From Pontederia crassipes (taxonomy: Eukaryota > Streptophyta > Magnoliopsida > Commelinales > Pontederiaceae): a stretch of DNA of 64,000 bases. A program made the position numbers and the translations under genes. Positions 60,303-64,000 of the stretch are shown here, piece by piece. The DNA lies in contig CM060190.1 of the NCBI GenBank assembly GCA_030549335.1, positions 72,492,118 through 72,556,117 on the forward strand. Reading direction: 5' to 3'. The notes beneath the pieces are model-generated. The model did no database searches and was not told where the DNA came from. It saw nothing but the letters and a program-made list of their open reading frames with translations. Within the stretch, counting starts at the first letter, position 1. Each line of letters opens with the position of its first letter.

Positions 60303-61385
60303 TGGTTGACATTGTGGTGCATCGTGATATATATATTTTATACTCAGAAATTATGGATATATTACACGTGTTTTCTTAGTCAATCATTTATGCACCACTT
60401 TAGAGTTATCATTTTATTTTCATCTGTATATCGAGAATCAATAGTTGCGAAATGTACAAATGATTGGTTTAACTGGGTGGATCATCGAGGTTGAACATTT
60501 CATTACTGAAGAAGAAACAAGCAAATAAGAAAAGAAAAAAAAAAGGTAAATAACACATCATGATGCTCTTATTTTACTCCTTTCATATTCCAAAATTCAA
60601 TCAAAATGATACAGAACAAGCAATTAAAATACTTATTTGTATAAAAAGAAGCAATCGAAAAATATCATAGTGTACAACAACAATCTTATATTAATTAAAT
60701 TAATTATTTTGTACATTTTTTTCATCTGATTTTAAAGCACCTCTAAAATAAGTATTTAAAATAAATTGGATATGCTTAATTTTATTATTTTTAAATTGAA
60801 CAATTAGAAAATGCAATTGTTTAACTCAATGAATTTTTTTTGTTTGATATTTTCATGCGCCAGTACTGGTTAATACTTATATTAAAAGCAAGATAGTCTG
60901 ACATGATAGAAAATGATGGTTCATTCTTCTACTCACTAATCCAACCATGCATTTATTGTGATAATGTATTACTACAATAAATGCAAGATGTTTTAAAATC
61001 ACAAGAAAGATGATATGGGGAAAATTTTAATACATAATTAATCAGAAGACCACATCTTGAATGTTGAAATCGATTGAATACCAACCGAGTAATTCATCAC
61101 TTCCAAGTTTTATTAAGTTAAATAACAGATTCTTGGTTTTACAGGAAAAAAAAAAATAACACTTTCTTGGATTACAAGAAAAAGGTACCTATTAGGTAAG
61201 GCTATTACCAAGAAAATGTAAGGCTCCATTCCGTAAAGTTCACGGTCAGTTAATCAAAGAGTTGAGAGATTATATAATTTTTTTTTATTTTCATATGCAT
61301 TATTTGTTGGATTAATGATTATATGTCTCACTGAAAAATAATTCAGGAATATTTGTAACGTTCCAAAATTCATCTAGAAGACTAA
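60303..61385. other. 3' flank of copy 3
   Basis: It contains the presumed 3' UTR and flank. 60765-61045 matches 925-1160, and 61046-61330 resembles 3220-3540, so the flank is shared with copy 0. No gene was seen. Confidence 0.55.
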
Positions 61386-61689
61386 GGCCCGTTTTGACTT
61401 AGCTGATATAAAATAAGTGATAAATTGAAATGTTGATAAATATTTTATTGATTAAAATTTATTTTTAAAAATAAGCAGTTACATATTTAAATAAAATTAT
61501 TTATATTAATAACAACTAATTAGTTATAATAAAACTAACTAACTTAAAAAAAAAAGCACCCCTCCCTTTATTTTTATTTACTTATAAGTAAATTTGATAT
61601 CTCTTTATCAATCATATTTTTAAATTACCAAACATTGAATTTTTTTAAACTAATTTATAAATGACTTATAAACTTAACCAAACAGCCCC
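61386..61689. mobile_element. Tourist-like (PIF/Harbinger) MITE
   Basis: The ends GGCCCGTTTTGACTTAG and the inverse CCAAACAGCCCC are flanked on both sides by TAA (61383-61385, 61690-61692), the 3-bp TSD of this superfamily. The inner parts (AAATAAGTGATAAATTG against AATTTATAAATGACTTAT) are also mirrored. It is about 304 bp with no coding sequence. Confidence 0.7.
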
Positions 61690-61692
61690 TAA

Positions 61693-61929
61693 CTCAGCGA
61701 CACTATTTGATTATATTACTTGACTTTTTTCTTTAGCGAAAAATTAATTTACAACAATATTTTCTTTACAATAGTGAAAGCAATTTAAATTTTATACAAT
61801 ATCCCATAAGCTATGGGCATACATCTATACAATAATACATCCGATATCCATATGCATGTCACCCATAAGAAAAACTACCAATTATCTCATCACTGTAATC
61901 ATCTCATCTTACATGAATCCAGATAAGAA
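61693..61929. other. AT-rich spacer
   Basis: Nothing was recognised apart from a short inverted phrase around CATAAGCTATGGG. Confidence 0.3.
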
Positions 61930-62340
61930 TTATTTTTAATAGGTAGGGTGACCAATATCAATAAATAATAAGAACTATATAACAACATCTATAAAATTAA
62001 ATATCAATACTATCAATAAATAACTTATGATTGATCAAGATAATTATTAATTAATAATAATGATAAGAATAATTAAATGATCAATCATGACAATTATCTA
62101 TATCATTAATTTTTTATGACCCATCAATTTTAATTAAATATAATCACTAATCAATTATATCTCAATTCAAATCAATAACAATTATTTTTAATCAATCATC
62201 AATTGGTGATAGGTCATTCAACACCATAATTAATAATTATCACTTTATTTATCAAGCACAAGGCCACAATTTATCCATTAGTCATAAAGACGCAATACAA
62301 TTATCCATTAGTCACTATGATGAAATTCGTTGTCCATAAG
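61930..62340 (-). mobile_element. Gypsy LTR fragment, minus strand
   Basis: The reverse complement of about 62230-62330 (GACTAATGGATAAATTGTGG, GTGACTAATGGATAATTG and similar) resembles 28430-28580 inside the LTR of the truncated gypsy element. The AT-rich part to its left has the same ATTGATAATTATTAATT style. It is a fragment only; the ends are approximate. Confidence 0.5.
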
Positions 62341-62509
62341 TTTTTGTTAAATCATTTGATCTTCAAATATGGATATTTATGATTGTTTGTTCTTCAAATA
62401 TGAATTTCTTGTGATGATTCTATTCATTTCAGGCTTATAAATCTATGATTCTTAGATCTGTTATACATGTTTGAAATAGATCAACATATACCCTTTTGTG
62501 TTTGGAAAA

Positions 62510-64000
62510 AATGAGCAATATGATTAATTCCTCCAGTCCAACTGGATCTGTTTTCTCTTTACAATAAGCAGTCAGATGGCAATCTAATTCCTTATCAACT
62601 GAATGGTTCTAATAGCTATTTTGTGTGGAGTAGATCTATGTATAATTCACTATTGGCAAAGAATAAGGAAGGTTTTATGAATGGAACATGCTTCATAAAT
62701 AACTTTGATAGAGCTCTTCATCATCAGTGAAAGCATTGTAATGCTCGTCTTCTGTTGGCTGACTAACTCCATTTCGAAAGAATTAGAGTAGTGTAGCTTT
62801 TGCAACTTATACATATTTTGTATGGAAGGATCTAAAAGAACAATTTTTTAAAGAGTTAATAGGTCAAGAGTTTATCATCAGGGTTTATTTGTTACAGATT
62901 ATTATTCAAAATTAAAAGTTTTGTGAGAAGAGTTGGCCTCAGTGGTCCCTCCACCGGTGAATCAATTACACGAATACATGGAACATTTAAGACAGCAAGA
63001 ACGTTTTCAATTCTTGATGGGACTGAATGAATCGTATAGTCAAGCAAGGTCGCATATTCTTATGATGGTATCACTTCCTTAAATTAACAAAACCTACTCA
63101 ATGTTAATACAAGATGAGCATAATAAGTCTAGCAATAATACTAATGCGCAAGAGCTAGTAGCCTTTTATGGTGCTAGCAACAACAATTTGGAAATGGAAG
63201 GTCAAAAAAGATTCTAGCATCATATGTGAATTCTGTCACAACTCAGGGCATAAGAAAACTCAATGCTATAGGATTATAGGTTTTCCTCCAAGATTTAAAT
63301 TCAACAAACAAATTGTTGTTGCTAACGCCAATGAAGCTATAGCGCCTAAATTGAATCAAACAATGTTTGCTAAAGAAATTCATCCTAGACACTCCTCACA
63401 ATAAACTTATAGTCTGTTTGCAGAATAATATCAACACGTGCTACAACTTTTGAGCAGTGGTTCTATTTCTAATTCAGATAATTGTCTTGGTGTAGCAGGG
63501 ACAAGTCTCATTACTTCTTCTAATCAGTGGATAATCGATATTAGTGCCACAAATGATATGACATCGTAGCTAGATTGTCTCATTGATGTTAAAAATTTTC
63601 TAATAAAATTTATGTCAAATGGATAGAATTCTCGAGTGACACATTATGAAACTTTTGTTGTGGGATGAAACCAAAAATTAAAAAATGTGTTATATGTACC
63701 AGATTTTAAGTTCAATTTCATATTTGTAGAACTTGAACTCGATTGTGATCTTTTACCCTGACTTCTATGTTTTTCAAGATCTGTCAAGTGGAGTGGTGAA
63801 GCAGATTGGTAAAGAAGCTAATGGCTTATACTACCTTGTCCTGTCAAAACAGAACAATTTCAAAAACAGTAAAGTTTTTTTATGATGTTGTCACCAAAGA
63901 TTGGGACATCTTCCCTTTGATAGATTGTAGTATGTAAAAGGATAAATAAAGCAAACAAGTCCAAGATTGATGTTTGTAAAGTGTGTCCTTTGGCTAAATG
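62510..64000 (+). pseudogene. Degenerate copia gag-pol running off the window
   Basis: Across frame breaks it reads NSYFVWSRSMYNSLLAKNKEGFMNG, FDRALHHQ, then a knuckle IICEFCHNSGHKKTQCYRIIGFPP (63218-63290), a protease remnant WIIDISATNDM (63525-63560, Ile-Ser where Thr-Gly is expected), and a pre-integrase remnant QRLGHLPFDRL (63896-63930). It is clearly related to the intronic copia at 54282-59572 but much older, with many stops. No LTR is visible in the window. Confidence 0.75.

Overview
The window is nuclear DNA of a flowering plant, most likely a eudicot. It is AT-rich, has GT-AG introns, plant LRR-malectin receptor-like kinase (RLK) exons, and many plant-type transposable elements (copia, gypsy, L1 and RTE LINEs, hAT/Tourist/CACTA-like DNA elements). 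No bacterial operons, tRNA, rRNA or CRISPR were seen.

The host genes form one cluster of LRR-malectin RLK copies (the RLK-LRR-VIII-2 type of receptor), all on the + strand. They are: (0) the last coding exon of a copy at 2-175; a lone kinase exon at 1171-1263; (1) the 5' part of a copy, exons 1-4, at 7941-10177, with a (CT)n tract read in frame; (2) the LRR-to-stop part of a copy at 43064-51690, with a triplicated LRR exon and at least four inactivating lesions; (3) a malectin/TM/kinase copy at 52651-60302 with one frameshift and a 5.3-kb copia element in a kinase intron. Flanking DNA downstream of copy 0 and copy 3 is also similar, so the cluster grew by segmental duplication.

Two-thirds of the window is transposons. 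Between copies 1 and 2 lie a CACTA-like end, an L1 LINE split by later insertions, a copia element (12282-18136) with a chimeric 3' LTR, a hAT-type MITE, a minus-strand internally deleted copia (23061-25099), a gypsy LTR plus gag (25867 to about 30.5 kb) whose LTR holds a 16-unit UUCG-hairpin minisatellite, a full-length gypsy element (31522-40798, 2.2-kb LTRs), and an RTE LINE stub with a 14-bp target duplication. A degenerate copia runs off the right edge. Several insertions have matching target-site duplications, which fixes their ends to the base.

I found no convincing new multi-gene system. The most unusual structures are the chimeric copia element, the UUCG-hairpin array, the palindrome array in the gypsy LTRs, the exon triplication, and the coding microsatellite. 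All coordinates and comparisons were made by eye; no search or alignment program was run.
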